From contig NZ_BAFV01000111.1 of NCBI RefSeq assembly GCF_000308515.1, positions 1 through 38,989 of the forward strand: a stretch of DNA of 38,989 nt, written 5' to 3'. Under the pieces are notes generated by a model. The model ran no database searches and was not told where the DNA came from. It was given only the letters and a program-made list of their open reading frames with translations. The DNA is from Nocardia carnea NBRC 14403 (GTDB lineage: Bacteria; Actinomycetota; Actinomycetes; Mycobacteriales; Mycobacteriaceae). The translations under genes were made by a program, and so were the position numbers. Below, one piece after another: positions 25,176-33,398 of this stretch (positions within the stretch are counted from its first letter, which is position 1; each line of letters begins with the position of its first letter).

Positions 25176-26057
25176 ATGCCCATCCTTTCGCTGGGTTACC
25201 TGCGCCTGCGCGTCGAGTCCATCGAGTCCTGGCGGATATTCGCCGGCGACTTCCTGGGCATGATGCGCGTCGACGGCCCGCTGCCCGATGCCCTGCACTA
25301 CCGGATGGACGATTACCCGCCGCGTCTGGTGCTCTCGGAATCTCCCACGCCGGGACTGGAAGCCATCGGTCTCGAGGTCCTGAACCGGACAGATCTTCAG
25401 GAGTTGGTCGCGCGAGTCGATGCCGCCGGTGTCGAAACCCATATCGGTACCCCGGCGGAGTGCGAGCTACGCCAGGTGACCGGGTTCGCGGGCTTCGACG
25501 ATCCGTCCGGAAACCGGATCGAGTTGTTCTACGGCCCCGTTCTCAGCCACCGTTCGGTGGAACTGAACGGTGGCTCCGGTTTCGTCACCGGCGACCAGGG
25601 GATGGGCCATGTCATCGTGAACGTGCTCGACACCGAGGAAGCGTACGAGTTCTACGTGGGCGTCCTGGGATTCGTCGAACGCAACTCGCTGGCTCTGCCC
25701 GGCGGGGTCAGCTATTTCCTGGGCTGCAACCCGCGGCAGCACACGTTCGGGCTCAGCCCCGCGCAGGGTCCCGCATTGATGCACTTCATGGTGGAGACCG
25801 CGGATATCGACGATGTCGGCCGGGCGCTCGATCGTGCTGTCGATCTCGGGATTCCGATGATGCAGTCGCTCGGAAAGCACACCAATGACCGGATGTTGTC
25901 GTTCTACGTCTACTCTCCCGAAGGCCACGCCACCGAAATCGGCTGGGGCGGACAACGTATCGACGGACCGCAGCCCACCTACCGGATCACCGAGGGGGCT
26001 GTGTGGGGACATCGATTCACCCCGGCGCCCAACGGTGCGAAGGGGCTTCCGCGGTGA
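25176..26057 (+). CDS. Extradiol (catechol 2,3-) dioxygenase, BphC/HsaC type
   Basis: A 293-residue two-domain vicinal-oxygen-chelate enzyme that opens catechol rings next to the hydroxyls. Fe(II) ligands are His145 (MGHVIV), His203 (LMHFMVE) and Glu254 (HATEIGW). Second-sphere His189 (NPRQHTFG), His235 (GKHTND) and Tyr244 (SFYVYS) are also present, so it should be active. The N-terminal domain lacks metal ligands as in the family. ATG 25176 follows GAGGAA. It overlaps the transporter gene by GTGA. Its product is the substrate expected for the hydrolase at 23126. Confidence 0.92.
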   Translation: MPILSLGYLRLRVESIESWRIFAGDFLGMMRVDGPLPDALHYRMDDYPPRLVLSESPTPGLEAIGLEVLNRTDLQELVARVDAAGVETHIGTPAECELRQVTGFAGFDDPSGNRIELFYGPVLSHRSVELNGGSGFVTGDQGMGHVIVNVLDTEEAYEFYVGVLGFVERNSLALPGGVSYFLGCNPRQHTFGLSPAQGPALMHFMVETADIDDVGRALDRAVDLGIPMMQSLGKHTNDRMLSFYVYSPEGHATEIGWGGQRIDGPQPTYRITEGAVWGHRFTPAPNGAKGLPR

Positions 26058-27538
26058 CCGGAACACTCGGCGGCCGAAGACCGGCGAAGACCGCTACGAA
26101 CGGAACACCGCAGTGGACACCGAGACTGGTCTCGGTACTGGTCGTGCTGATCCTGATATCCGAGATCATTCCTGTTTCGTCGGTTCTCGCGGGAACCGCC
26201 CTGCCCGCCATCAGCGCGGAGTTCGCGACCACCCAGGCCGGGTGGACCATGACAATAGCCTTCCTGACCGCCGGCATCGGGATGCCGCTGGTGGGCAAGC
26301 TCGCTGATATGTACGGCAAGAAGCGACTGCTCATGATCGTGCTCGCGGTGACCGTCGCAGGAGCGGTACTGTCGGCGCTGGCGCCGAACTTCCCCGTTTT
26401 CCTGATCGGACGCGCCCTGCAGGGGGCGATCTTCTCCGTCGCATTCCTGTGCTATTCCCTGATCCGGGATGTGTTCCCGCCGAAAATAATTCCTTTTGCG
26501 GTCAGTGTCACCATCACCGGCACCGGCATCGTGGTTGTTCTGCAGCCGTTTCTCGCGGGCTGGCTGATCGACAATCACGGTGTCACAGGAGCGTTCTGGT
26601 TCGTATCGGTGCTCACCGCGGCGCTGACCGCCGCGGCGTTCGTGGTCGTTCCGGAGTCGCCGGTACGTTCCGGGGACTCCCGTCCCGACCTGATGGGTGC
26701 GGTTCTGCTGGGTGGCTCGGTGGCGGCGGTCTTGCTGGCGGTGAGCAAGGCACCGGAGTGGGGTTGGACCGGCGCAGCGACGCTGGTACTGGTGCTGCTG
26801 GGGTGCGCCTCGTTCGCCGCCTGGCTCGTGCAGGCCGGCCGCACGCCCGAGCCACTGATCAACGTACGACAACTCGGTCGGCCGGCGCTGCTGTTCACCG
26901 TGCTTTCCTCGGGCCTGGTATACGGCGTAGGGACCACCACCAGTTCGATTCTGGCCGTTATGGCGATGACGCCGCGTGAAGCCGGCGGCGACTACGGATT
27001 CGGGATGACGGCCAGTGAGTACGCGGTCTTCGGTGTGATCAACGGTCTCGGCATCGTCGTGGGCGGATTGATCGTCGGGCTGACCGCCCGCCGAACGGGC
27101 GCCAAGCTGCATATGGTCGCCGCCGCTGCGATCATCGGGACCGGTGTCCTGGCGATGGGAGCGGGGCGGGGTGAAGAGCTGATCGTGCTGATCGCCACCG
27201 GCGTGGTGCACCTAGGTGTGGGTCTGGCTGGTGCCGCCATTCCCAACCTCGTCATCGCGGCCGTGCCGGCGGACTCGCAGGTGGTGAGTTCGAGTATCGC
27301 CGAGGTCAGCCGTACTCTCCTGGCCGGCGTCGGAACGACGGTGGTGTTCGTCCTGCTCAACGCCAATGTCCGGGCGCTGGTAGAGGGAGCGCCGGTGTAT
27401 GCCGACGCAGGGTTCATGTGGGCGTTCGGCGTGATTGCCGCGTGTGCCCTGGCCGGAGGTATCTGCGCAGCATCTCTTCCCAGTCGGCTGGGTGCGGAAA
27501 AGCCCGCGGCCGGAAAGGAGGTGTCAGCCGCCGCATAG
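26054..27538 (+). CDS. MFS transporter, DHA2 (14-TM drug:H+ antiporter) family
   Basis: A 494-residue membrane protein with about 14 hydrophobic segments. LVSVLVVLILISEIIPVSSV begins helix 1, the loop 2-3 signature is GKLADMYGKKRLLM, and motif C-like VSVTITGTGIVVVLQPFLAG lies in helix 5. The size and motif set fit DHA2 exporters more than substrate importers, so efflux of a toxic catechol or product is the simplest view. GTG 26054 overlaps the dioxygenase stop (GTGA), placing it firmly in the operon. Confidence 0.88.
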   Translation: MTGTLGGRRPAKTATNGTPQWTPRLVSVLVVLILISEIIPVSSVLAGTALPAISAEFATTQAGWTMTIAFLTAGIGMPLVGKLADMYGKKRLLMIVLAVTVAGAVLSALAPNFPVFLIGRALQGAIFSVAFLCYSLIRDVFPPKIIPFAVSVTITGTGIVVVLQPFLAGWLIDNHGVTGAFWFVSVLTAALTAAAFVVVPESPVRSGDSRPDLMGAVLLGGSVAAVLLAVSKAPEWGWTGAATLVLVLLGCASFAAWLVQAGRTPEPLINVRQLGRPALLFTVLSSGLVYGVGTTTSSILAVMAMTPREAGGDYGFGMTASEYAVFGVINGLGIVVGGLIVGLTARRTGAKLHMVAAAAIIGTGVLAMGAGRGEELIVLIATGVVHLGVGLAGAAIPNLVIAAVPADSQVVSSSIAEVSRTLLAGVGTTVVFVLLNANVRALVEGAPVYADAGFMWAFGVIAACALAGGICAASLPSRLGAEKPAAGKEVSAAA

Positions 27539-27696
27539 TCACAACGCCGCTGTCGATATCACTCGACTACAGAGTGCGGCTGCCCGGCGACCCGGCCTCG
27601 ACAAGGAGCGATGTGAAAGCAATCGGCAATTCATAGCCTCAGATGTCGTATACGGCGACAGGACTGCTCCGTGCCGGTGGTCCTGTCACGGGCCGA

Positions 27697-28542
27697 TCAT
27701 CGCGGGGCGGGGGCGGCCACTTCCGTGGCCGTCCCCGCGAGCCCGCGGTCATCCGCCGCCGGGCCGTCGACTGCCTGCGGCTGGTCGGACAGCGACTGCA
27801 CGAGCTCGCGAATGGCGTCGACGCCGGAACGCAGCTCGTCGAGCTCGCAACGGAGTTCGCCCACTGGATCGGTTGCTGGTTCGGCGGCAGGTTTCGGGGC
27901 AGGAAGTCGATTGCGCGGGGTGTGCTCCGACATCGGCGGTGGAGTCGGCTCGGCTTGTGCGGTGCGCGCCGGTGCGAACCCGTCGAGGAACACCGAGGTG
28001 ATGGTGGCAGTGATGGCTTCGATATCGGAGGTGAGAGTGTCGCGGTGCCATCTGACGGACTGGAAGACGCATTCACGCACCATTCTCTGGAACTCGAATG
28101 GGTCGATACGCGAATTGAATTCGCCACGGCGGACGCCCACTTCAGTGACGCCGAGCCATGCGCGATGCGAAGATTCGACCGCTTTCGCGATTTCGGCGTA
28201 GCCGGGAAGCGCACTCAGGTTCTCGTATTCGTTCTGGTAGATCTCAGTGGCGTAGGGGTGCTGGTCGGCGACTTCGAGCGAAACCCGGACCATCAGGGAC
28301 AACCGGTGACGGGCTGTTCCTGCCTCGGCCGTGACGACGTCGTAGCGCTGCACCAAATCCGTCAGGAAGCGCACCAGGATCTCGGCGAAGATCGCGTCCT
28401 TCGAGCTGAAGTAGTGGTATAGCGTCCCGGAGTTCAGGTCGACCGCATCCGCGATCTCACGGATCGTCGTGGCGGACAGCCCGAATTCGGCGAACAGCCG
28501 AGCGGATTCTGCCAGGATCATCTGACGTCGATTGGCGGCCAA
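27697..28542 (-). CDS. TetR-family regulator with coiled-coil tail (paralogue 2)
   Basis: A 281-residue paralogue of the regulator at 21671-22456, near-identical in the DNA-binding helix region (GLSATTIREIADAV, NSGTLYHYFSSKDAIFAEIL) and ligand domain (VADQHPYATEIYQNEYENL, CVFQSVRWHRDTL). The C-terminal extension again has a heptad-like helix (VGELRCELDELRSGVDAIRE). Convergent with the ring-cleavage operon and downstream of the ligase operon on the same strand. Nearly identical recognition helices suggest both paralogues bind the same operators, so the two operons may be co-regulated. Confidence 0.88.
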   Translation of the reverse strand: MAANRRQMILAESARLFAEFGLSATTIREIADAVDLNSGTLYHYFSSKDAIFAEILVRFLTDLVQRYDVVTAEAGTARHRLSLMVRVSLEVADQHPYATEIYQNEYENLSALPGYAEIAKAVESSHRAWLGVTEVGVRRGEFNSRIDPFEFQRMVRECVFQSVRWHRDTLTSDIEAITATITSVFLDGFAPARTAQAEPTPPPMSEHTPRNRLPAPKPAAEPATDPVGELRCELDELRSGVDAIRELVQSLSDQPQAVDGPAADDRGLAGTATEVAAPAPR

Positions 28543-28686
28543 TGTTCACCTCTCGTCGATTCGTTGCACGTACTTCTCGCCGGAGCCCGGCATCGGTCAG
28601 CGACTACGCGAACAGTCCGGTCCTGACCGCCGGTGGACCCGGGCGCCCGAATCGACGCTGCTCCGGTGGTATGGGCTCGATACGAC

Positions 28687-29172
28687 TCAGGATCGGCACA
28701 GATTCATATCTCGTGACGGGTCGGGCGGGCCCGGGGGATGAGACGGTGCCGCAGCAGCATTGCCGCTGTATTCGTGGGCATCGAGATCTGCCGTATCACG
28801 GGCGTCATCGATATCGGCACCAAGACCGATCTCGGTCTCGAACGTCTTCTGCCACCGGGTGAGCTTGTCGTCTGACCAGTCGAGTCCGGTCCGTTCGCGC
28901 CGCAGTTTCTCGGTGATTCCCGTGACCGTCGTCAGCCGGGCAGCGTGGCGGGCGCGGACCCATATCAGGATGTCTGCGGGCATCAAGGGACGTGTTCTCG
29001 TGCGGTAGTGTTCCCAGGTTGCTTCGAGCGCATCGGCTTCCGCACAGCCCCTGAGCAGCTCGGTCCAGTAGTATTCGCCGAACCCGTCGGGTGGGGCGTA
29101 CTGTTCCACGCCGGCCCGGATGCGCAGGATCTCCCGGCAGGTGTAGACGTCGACGGTTTTGACCCCGGTCAT
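28687..29172 (-). CDS. Uncharacterised 161-residue protein coupled to the acyl-CoA ligase
   Basis: A soluble protein I do not recognise. The first 90 residues are helical with aromatic positions (GFGEYYWTELLRGCAEAD, ATWEHYRTRTRPLMPADILI). A basic helix RARHAARL and LTRWQKTFETEIG follow, and the last 35 residues are a low-complexity acidic then proline-rich tail. LMPADI with an upstream helical bundle loosely recalls helicase-loader-like proteins of actinophages, a weak resemblance. Its ATG overlaps the ligase stop (ATGA, 29169-29172), so it is co-translated with that enzyme. A decayed copy exists at 22545-22650. Function unknown. Confidence 0.6.
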   Translation of the reverse strand: MTGVKTVDVYTCREILRIRAGVEQYAPPDGFGEYYWTELLRGCAEADALEATWEHYRTRTRPLMPADILIWVRARHAARLTTVTGITEKLRRERTGLDWSDDKLTRWQKTFETEIGLGADIDDARDTADLDAHEYSGNAAAAPSHPPGPPDPSRDMNLCRS

Positions 29173-30821
29173 GGCGTCGGGGTCTTCGATGCGGCGGCGA
29201 CGGATTCGGCGGCCAGCTCACGTATCTCGCCCTTGGCGATCTTTCCGCCGGACGAGCGGGGCAAGCGGTCGAGGATCAGCAGATGCTCGGGAAAGAGTTC
29301 CTTCGATACGCCACGCTCGGTGAGATGCCCGATGAGCTGGGGCAGGGTGAGCTCGTGGCCGGGCCGGAGGCTGACCACTGCGCAGACCCGTTCGCCGAAT
29401 ACCGGATCTGGTACGGCGACCACACTGGTCAGATCGACTGCGGGGTGGGATTCCACCTCCTGCTCGACCTGGGGTGCCGAAATATTCTTGCCGCCGCGGA
29501 TGATGATGTCCGATGTGCGGCCCACCGGCGTGAGGAAACCGTCCTCGATCGTGACGATGTCACCCATCAACAACCAGCCGTCCGTGGTGTACAACTGCGT
29601 ATTGGCGGCTTCGTCGTCGTAGTAACCCGCACACGTCAGCGGGCCGCGTCCGCCCGGCCTGCCGGGACCGCCGCCGGCGGTGACGTCGGTTCCCGAATCG
29701 TCGAACAATCGCACGTTCATATCGGGAATCAACCGTCCTGAAGTGTTCAGGCGGTGATCGCGCGTGTCCGAGACCCGGGTGACGCTGAACGCCCCGCTCT
29801 CGTTCGACCCGAAGAACTGGAGAACGGTGGCACCGGTGCGGTCCTCGAACTCCGCCGCCCGGTCCGGCGGGACGGCCTCGCCGCCGGTGAACATCACCCG
29901 CAGCGACGAAAAATCCGATTCGTCGGCCAAGGGGGAATTCAGCAGCATCCGGAACTGGGTGCTCACGCAGCACAGAACCGTCACCTTTTCCCGGTCGATC
30001 ATCCGGATCATCGTTTCCGCATCGAACCTGGGCAGGACAACGGTGGGTGCACCGAGGACCGCCGGGGCATAGTGCGAGGTCCACAGGCCGAACCCGAACG
30101 GAGCCGGAACAGCACCGAAGAAGACTTCGTCCGTGCCCAGCTCGCCTGCTTCGATTGCCAGGCGGCTGAACGCAATCCACCGGTTGTCGAACTGCGTCAC
30201 ACATTTCGGGAGACCGGTCGTACCGGAGGTCGAGTTGAGCATGGCCAGATCGTTCGGCCCGATACTGCGTGCAGCGACCTCCGCTCGGCTCGCTCGTCCA
30301 GGTTCCATCGGGGCCGGGGCAGCACCCCGGACATCCAGGATCCGGTCGACGCCTCGATTCGACAGTACGACGTGGAAATCGAGCGATGCGCCGTGACCGC
30401 GCAGCTCCTGTACCAATTGCGCCGACGACCTGCCGCCGAGAGTATCGACGCTCACCAGTGCGCGTGCCCCGGTCTTGCCGACCAGGTGCGCGATCTCCCG
30501 TGGCCCCGATCGTGCGCCGATGCCGACCGCGACGATACCGGCGCGTGCGGCCGCGACCAGGGCCGCGTGGACCAGAAACGAATCCGGTAAGCGGACGGCG
30601 ACCCGGTCTCCGGGTGGTATACCCAACGCCACCAGGGCGGCAGCGAGATCATCCGCCACACAGTCGTATGTGTGCCACGACGTGTCTTCGGACGGGTGGA
30701 TGAACGCGGGCCGATCAGGTGTGGCGGCGGCCCGCGCCCGGACGATCTCGTGCAGCGGTTCGGTACCCCACCAGCCGGACTCGACGTACTGTCGCGCGGT
30801 CGCGGCATCGATCAGGCTCAT
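29169..30821 (-). CDS. Acyl-/aryl-CoA synthetase (AMP-dependent ligase)
   Basis: A 550-residue ANL-superfamily enzyme that activates a carboxylic acid with ATP and joins it to CoA. The P-loop NSTSGTTGLPK is at 196-206, then FFGSNESGAF (A5 motif), DGWLLMGDI (A7), GRTSDIIIRGGKNISAPQVE (A8) and SSGGKIAKGEIR with catalytic Lys527 (A10). Overall it resembles benzoate-CoA/cyclohexanecarboxylate-CoA-type ligases, so an aromatic or alicyclic acid is plausible; this is inference. ATG 30821 has GGAGGA 8 nt upstream. It lies in a leftward operon with an HD-domain oxygenase-like gene and an MHS importer. Confidence 0.9.
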   Translation of the reverse strand: MSLIDAATARQYVESGWWGTEPLHEIVRARAAATPDRPAFIHPSEDTSWHTYDCVADDLAAALVALGIPPGDRVAVRLPDSFLVHAALVAAARAGIVAVGIGARSGPREIAHLVGKTGARALVSVDTLGGRSSAQLVQELRGHGASLDFHVVLSNRGVDRILDVRGAAPAPMEPGRASRAEVAARSIGPNDLAMLNSTSGTTGLPKCVTQFDNRWIAFSRLAIEAGELGTDEVFFGAVPAPFGFGLWTSHYAPAVLGAPTVVLPRFDAETMIRMIDREKVTVLCCVSTQFRMLLNSPLADESDFSSLRVMFTGGEAVPPDRAAEFEDRTGATVLQFFGSNESGAFSVTRVSDTRDHRLNTSGRLIPDMNVRLFDDSGTDVTAGGGPGRPGGRGPLTCAGYYDDEAANTQLYTTDGWLLMGDIVTIEDGFLTPVGRTSDIIIRGGKNISAPQVEQEVESHPAVDLTSVVAVPDPVFGERVCAVVSLRPGHELTLPQLIGHLTERGVSKELFPEHLLILDRLPRSSGGKIAKGEIRELAAESVAAASKTPTP

Positions 30822-30899
30822 GTAATTGCTCCTCCTGTACGGGTGGGATGTGTCGCCGTGGCACCTGTGCAGTCCCGCCGCTCCGGACTCCGGATCTGT

Positions 30900-31502
30900 C
30901 TACGTCTCGCGGGACCAAGCCAGATCCTGGTCACCCCAGGAGCGTGCCGGGCGTGCGAAGACTTCCTCCAGCATCGGCATGAAGAATTCGAGAGGTTCGG
31001 TGTCGTAATCCGGGTCGAACGACTCCTGATCCCAGGCCGCGCAGAAATGCGCGCACGAATCGAAGTACGGTGAGTCGCGGTACCGTTCCCGACTATCGGT
31101 CGGCATGCCGAGCTTCTCACCGTAGTGATAAGTCTGGAAAACGCCGTGGTGCTTGACGATCCACACGGCTTCGTCGTCGAGTACCGGCCGCAGGATCGCG
31201 GCGGCGACTTCGCTGTGGTTGTCGGGGCACAGATCGTCACCGATATCGTGCAGAAGGGCAGCCACCACCAGATCGGTTCGGGCTCCCTCGCGATGCGCGC
31301 GGGTCGCGGACTGCAGGGAATGTTCGTAGCGGTCGACACGGTAGCCGAACGTATGCCCTTTCATTGATTCCAGCAGCCGCAGGACCGTGGCGAGCCAGTG
31401 ATCACGCCGGTGTTGCGTGGCCTCGGACTTGATCAGCTCCATTTCCGCGACTGTCGCATCGTCCATCCTGGTGAAATCAACGGTGTGTGTTTCTTCGGGC
31501 AT
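30900..31502 (-). CDS. HD-domain diiron oxygenase-like protein (PhnZ-like)
   Basis: A 200-residue HD-fold protein. EHSLQ (60-64) with His61 and Gln64, AALLHDIGDD with His85-Asp86, His96, His118 (KHHG) and Asp158 (AAWDQE) line up with the six metal ligands of the mixed-valence diiron oxygenase PhnZ. The EHSLQ signature favours this oxygenase branch over HD phosphohydrolases. PhnZ cleaves a C-C bond next to a hydroxyl. Here the neighbours are a CoA ligase and an acid importer, so a hydroxylated carboxylic acid, not a phosphonate, is the likely substrate (inference). AAGGAG precedes ATG 31502; the longer upstream frame runs into the transporter gene. Confidence 0.8.
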   Translation of the reverse strand: MPEETHTVDFTRMDDATVAEMELIKSEATQHRRDHWLATVLRLLESMKGHTFGYRVDRYEHSLQSATRAHREGARTDLVVAALLHDIGDDLCPDNHSEVAAAILRPVLDDEAVWIVKHHGVFQTYHYGEKLGMPTDSRERYRDSPYFDSCAHFCAAWDQESFDPDYDTEPLEFFMPMLEEVFARPARSWGDQDLAWSRET

Positions 31503-31558
31503 GCCGACTCCTTGTGTTCTGTGATTCTCCGGCTGTGCAGGGGATCGGTAGTGAGAGG

Positions 31559-32938
31559 TCATGGCACGTGCGTGGTCTTTTCGGGTGTGATTGCGGGCTC
31601 TGACGCGAGGTCGATGCCCTTGGTCTCCCGGGTGAAGAAGGCGGCGATTGCGACGGCCAGCGCGAGCACGATGACGTACCAGGTGAATATGTCGGGCGTA
31701 CCTCGGGATGTCAGCCACGAGTTCAGATAGGGCGCAGTGCCGCCGAAGATCGCGGCCGCCAACGAGACGGCGATACCTGTGCCCGCTGCGCGCGATTTGG
31801 TCGAGAACAGTTCGGCGAACCAGGCAACCTGGGTACTGGCGGCCAAGGCCTGGACGACGAGCGCGAGAGAGATCGCCAGGGTCAGTGTCGCGGCCGAAGA
31901 GTCGAGCATGCCCGATAGCGGGAAGGCCAGTATCGCGACCCCGAGTCCCCACCCGATGTTGTTCCAGCGACGTCCGAACCGGTCGGCGAGCAGTGCCGCG
32001 AGCGGGAGGGCGGCGATGAAGACGAGGTTGGCGACGACCCCGGCCCACATCGCGAGCTTATCGTTCACGTCATGGAAGCTGATGGCGTAGGCCGGGGCGC
32101 TCACCGACCAGGTGTAGGAGAAGACCGAGGTGCCGCCGACCAGCATGACGACCCGCAGGATCGAACTACGCTGGGCCCAGATGTCCTGGATCGCCGTCCA
32201 CGCCGATGACAGCGGGGCAGGGGCTGTGGTGTCGGATGTGTGCTCGGTGAACGCAGCCGATTCGCGCAGTCCCCGGCGGAGGTAGAGCGCGAAGAAGCCG
32301 AGGGCACCGCCGATCAGGAACGGTATGCGCCAACCCCAGTCGGCCATCGCGGCGGCGTCGATCCACGTACGCATGACGGCGCCGAGAAGGGTGGCGAGCA
32401 CCGTACCGGCGACGGTGGACATGATGACTGTGCTGCCCCACAGTGCGCGGTTGTCCGGGCGCGCGACTTCGGCGATGTAGGTGTACGAACCGCCCTGTTC
32501 ACCGCCGTGCGCCACGCCTTGCAGACAGCGTACGAGCAGCAGCCACAGCGACGCGAACGCGCCGATCTGTTCGTAGGTGGGCGCAACCGCGATCAGAACA
32601 CTCGAGGCGGCGACGAGCGACATGGTCAGGACCATGACGAATTTCCGGCCCCGGCGGTCGGCGACCAGGCCGAAGAGCAAACCGCCGATCGGGCGCATGA
32701 CGAACCCGACGGCGAAAACAGCCATCGTCGAGAGGAGATTCGATACAGAGTCGGCCGAGTGGAAGAACTGATCGGAGAAGTAGACCGCGAAGATCGCGAA
32801 GATGGTCCAGTCGAACCACTCCAAGGCGTTGCCCATGTTGACGGCCAGAATCATCCGGGCCTTGGCGCGGACTGTGCCGGCCGAGGACGTTGTTCCGGGG
32901 CTCTGCGGAGTGTCGTTGCGGGGTGGTGACGAGGTCAT
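31559..32938 (-). CDS. MFS transporter, metabolite:H+ symporter (MHS) family
   Basis: A 459-residue, 12-helix importer of the ShiA/ProP/KgtP type. NALEWFDWTIFA marks helix 1, RPIGGLLFGLVADRRGRK the loop 2-3 signature, and LLLVRCLQGVAHGGEQGG helix 4, all diagnostic for MHS proton symporters of organic acids. ATG 32938 follows AAGGAG by 7 nt; longer frames upstream lack a ribosome site. First gene of the leftward operon (56 bp to the HD gene, then 78 bp to the ligase), so it probably imports the acid that the ligase activates. Confidence 0.9.
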   Translation of the reverse strand: MTSSPPRNDTPQSPGTTSSAGTVRAKARMILAVNMGNALEWFDWTIFAIFAVYFSDQFFHSADSVSNLLSTMAVFAVGFVMRPIGGLLFGLVADRRGRKFVMVLTMSLVAASSVLIAVAPTYEQIGAFASLWLLLVRCLQGVAHGGEQGGSYTYIAEVARPDNRALWGSTVIMSTVAGTVLATLLGAVMRTWIDAAAMADWGWRIPFLIGGALGFFALYLRRGLRESAAFTEHTSDTTAPAPLSSAWTAIQDIWAQRSSILRVVMLVGGTSVFSYTWSVSAPAYAISFHDVNDKLAMWAGVVANLVFIAALPLAALLADRFGRRWNNIGWGLGVAILAFPLSGMLDSSAATLTLAISLALVVQALAASTQVAWFAELFSTKSRAAGTGIAVSLAAAIFGGTAPYLNSWLTSRGTPDIFTWYVIVLALAVAIAAFFTRETKGIDLASEPAITPEKTTHVP

Positions 32939-33144
32939 TCGCGTTCTCCTTGGGACGACAGCGTCGATGGGTGAGTGGATGACGCACATCGGGGCCGGCT
33001 GTCGGTGCGGAATCTCTATCAGGCTGGCGTGCAACGGTTTCGGCCCAGGGGGTAGGGGAGTTGGTCACCGTTCGACGCGAGGTGAGGAGAGTGATCACAC
33101 ACATATATGGCGTGAATCACAATGTAGGCCGAGTCGTCGAGGAA

Positions 33145-33165
33145 GTCAATCAATCGTTTGAGTGG
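33145..33165. promoter_or_regulatory. CAATCAATC element shared with the ring-cleavage promoter
   Basis: GTCAATCAATCGTTTGAGTG contains TCAA...TTGA ends and shares CAATCAATC with 22936-22945 and CAATCAAT with 22940-22947 upstream of the ring-cleavage operon. A common site for the two paralogous TetR regulators is possible. Confidence 0.35.
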
Positions 33166-33327
33166 CTTTCTTGCTGCGCTACCGGCTCTCACGGCCCTGC
33201 GGGGCGACCTCTTTGCTCGGCGTTGGGGAGTCGGTGGCGCTGCTCGGTCGTGTGTCAGCGCTTGTCGTGCGTGGTGGCCGTAGTCGTGTGTGGTCGGCCG
33301 ATGGAAATGACGAAGGGGCTTACATCA

Positions 33328-33345
33328 CTATCTTTTGTAAGATAG
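33328..33345. promoter_or_regulatory. Operator candidate for the GntR regulator (aldolase promoter)
   Basis: CTATCTT-TTGT-AAGATAG is a perfect 7-bp inverted repeat. TAAGAT (33338-33343) within it could be a -10. The inner pattern A-x-CTT-N4-AAG-x-T recurs at 36437-36450 in front of the GntR gene. Confidence 0.5.
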
Positions 33346-33398
33346 AGTTCGGTTTCTCTTGCAGCTCTGTGATCCCGATCTCAATACGTGGAGGCATC

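Larger units (their letters stand above)
32939..33398. other. Divergent promoter region between the MHS transporter and aldolase operons
   Basis: About 460 bp without a gene. It contains GTGATCAC (33091-33098) and GTGAATCAC (33112-33120), two palindromes with centres about two helical turns apart. It also holds the CAATCAATC element (33147-33155) and the palindrome 33328-33345 next to the aldolase. The A/T content rises over 33085-33170 and 33320-33360. Confidence 0.55.

Noticed and set aside
23126..26057. Naming the operon hsaD-hsaA-hsaC of cholesterol degradation
   Set aside because: No HsaB, KstD, Ksh, HsaE/F/G or Mce genes accompany it, so the similarity is to enzyme classes only and gene symbols would mislead.
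30900..31502. Annotating the HD protein as a phosphohydrolase
   Set aside because: The EHSLQ motif and six-ligand pattern fit the diiron oxygenase branch better.
32939..33398. Extending the class II aldolase gene upstream to 33162
   Set aside because: The upstream part of the frame lacks bias and a ribosome site, and it would cover the palindrome at 33328-33345.
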